Source: Ruminococcus flavefaciens
Lineage (GTDB): Bacteria; Bacillota; Clostridia; Oscillospirales; Ruminococcaceae
Assembly: GCA_002373775.1 (NCBI GenBank)
Contig: DFJW01000100.1
Span: 1-33,889, forward strand
Reading direction: 5' to 3'
Length of the DNA: 33,889 nucleotides
The position numbers were made by a program, and so were the translations under genes. Position 1 is the stretch's first letter; each line of letters starts with the position of its first letter. Under the pieces are notes generated by a model. That model was not told where the DNA came from and searched no databases. It saw nothing but the letters and a program-made list of their open reading frames with translations. Positions 33,002 to 33,889 of the stretch are shown one piece after another.

Positions 33002-33889
33002 TCATATCATCTTTTTTATTATTTCACTGAGTCTTGCAGGATCAGCACTGCCTTTCGAGAGTTTCATAGCCTGACCGATAAGATGTCCGAGGGCATTTGA
33101 CTTACCGTCTTTATAATCATGGACAGCTTTAGGGTTCTGGTTTATGACTGTATTTGCAAGTGTTTCAAGATATGCGTTGTCTGAATTCTGACGAAGACCT
33201 GAACTGTTTATGACGTCCTCCAGCTCGCCGCCGTTTTCAGCAAGCTGGATGTAAACACTTTTTTCACCGGAACTTGAAAGTGTGCCGTTTTCTGTTTCTG
33301 TTATGAGATCGGTGAGCTGTTCGGGCTTTATGAGGATATCATTTATAGATATTCCGGTTTCATTCAGATGCTGGGTAACAATGCCGAGTATTCTTTTGGC
33401 TATGCTTTTCGGACTGCATTTTCCTGATGCGACGCACTTATCAAAATACTCGGCCTTGCTCTGATCGGCGGCTATGCTTTCTGCATCCTGTAGAGTCAGA
33501 ACGTATTCTTTCGTATAGCGCAGCACTTTTGAATCAGGCAATTCCGGTATACTTTCTCTGACCTTGTTTACATTATGTTCATCAAGGATGATATCCCCGA
33601 GGTCAGGTTCCGGAAAATACCTGTAATCACTTGCGTTTTCCTTGTTACGCATAAGAATGCTTACGCCTTTTGCATCATCCCAGCGCCGTGTTTCCTGTTC
33701 AACAGGGATGCCCGCTGACAATAGTTCTGATTGCCGTTGTATCTCGTAATCAATTGCTCTTGCAGCTGCACTGAAACTGTTTACATTCTTCATTTCACAG
33801 CGTGTGCCCAGCTTATTGCTTCCCGCTTCTGATATTGAAACGTTGACATCACAGCGGATAGAACCTTCCTGCATTTTGCAGTCTGATAT
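33002..33889 (-). CDS. gatB: Aspartyl/glutamyl-tRNA amidotransferase subunit B, C-terminal part
   Basis: The frame is open to the end of the window. The visible 295 residues begin at DCKMQEGSIRCDVNVS, a conserved part of the catalytic core, and include EMKNVNSF and TRRWDDAKG, then the helical and tail domains (GHLIGQAMKLSKGSADPA) that grip tRNA. GatCAB turns mischarged Glu-tRNA(Gln) and Asp-tRNA(Asn) into the correct forms. gatA and gatC would lie beyond the window edge. Confidence 0.97.
   Translation of the reverse strand: MSDCKMQEGSIRCDVNVSISEAGSNKLGTRCEMKNVNSFSAAARAIDYEIQRQSELLSAGIPVEQETRRWDDAKGVSILMRNKENASDYRYFPEPDLGDIILDEHNVNKVRESIPELPDSKVLRYTKEYVLTLQDAESIAADQSKAEYFDKCVASGKCSPKSIAKRILGIVTQHLNETGISINDILIKPEQLTDLITETENGTLSSSGEKSVYIQLAENGGELEDVINSSGLRQNSDNAYLETLANTVINQNPKAVHDYKDGKSNALGHLIGQAMKLSKGSADPARLSEIIKKMI

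Overview
The window looks like a chromosomal segment of a strictly anaerobic Firmicute of the Ruminococcus/Oscillospiraceae type. This is inferred from gene content: class III ribonucleotide reductase, Rex, GatB-type tRNA amidotransferase, RarA, a DUF1292 protein, moderate GC, and clean TTGACA/TATAAT promoters with GGAGG ribosome binding sites. I see no prophage, insertion sequence, CRISPR array or tRNA gene.

Layout. 1-3.3 kb (+): end of glyA, a pyrophosphatase-like/GNAT fusion, a YhfC-type membrane protein and rarA. 3.3-4.75 kb: two RNA loci. One is a predicted noncoding RNA of about 650 nt on the minus strand, with its own consensus promoter, an intrinsic terminator, and repeated GAGUCCAA elements that can pair with hairpin loops in the same RNA. 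The other is a likely 6S RNA behind a DUF1292 gene. 4.75-8.9 kb (-): nrdG and nrdD with NrdR boxes, then a membrane-anchored, apparently degenerate SGNH hydrolase. 8.9-10.6 kb (+): zinc-ribbon protein, pyrE and a VOC protein. 10.6-12.2 kb (-): an esterase lipoprotein.

Centrepiece, 12.4-24.0 kb (-): an eleven-gene collinear cluster in the order fumC, hdrB, hdrC, hdrA, flxD (MvhD-like), flxC, flxB, flxA, frdB, frdA, and an AspT/YidE-type carrier. It is headed by a TTGAAA-N17-TATACT promoter with a Rex-like box upstream. Most genes overlap or lie within 20 bp of each other. I read it as a route that makes fumarate from malate, reduces it with a soluble FrdAB lacking a membrane anchor, and exports succinate. 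The FlxABCD-HdrABC module would supply electrons from NADH by flavin-based bifurcation and reduce ferredoxin at the same time. Module identities follow from motifs; coupling to fumarate is inference.

24.4-28.5 kb (-): aconitase, a 60-residue membrane protein, NADP-type isocitrate dehydrogenase and rex, a probable operon for the oxidative branch to 2-oxoglutarate. Rex adjoins the cluster it may control. 28.6-29.9 kb (+): an unrecognised protein and a CPBP-family membrane protein. 30.0-33.9 kb (-): a copper P-type ATPase with metal-binding domains at both ends and a cop-box-like operator, an ArsC/Spx-like protein, and the C-terminal part of gatB, which runs off the window.
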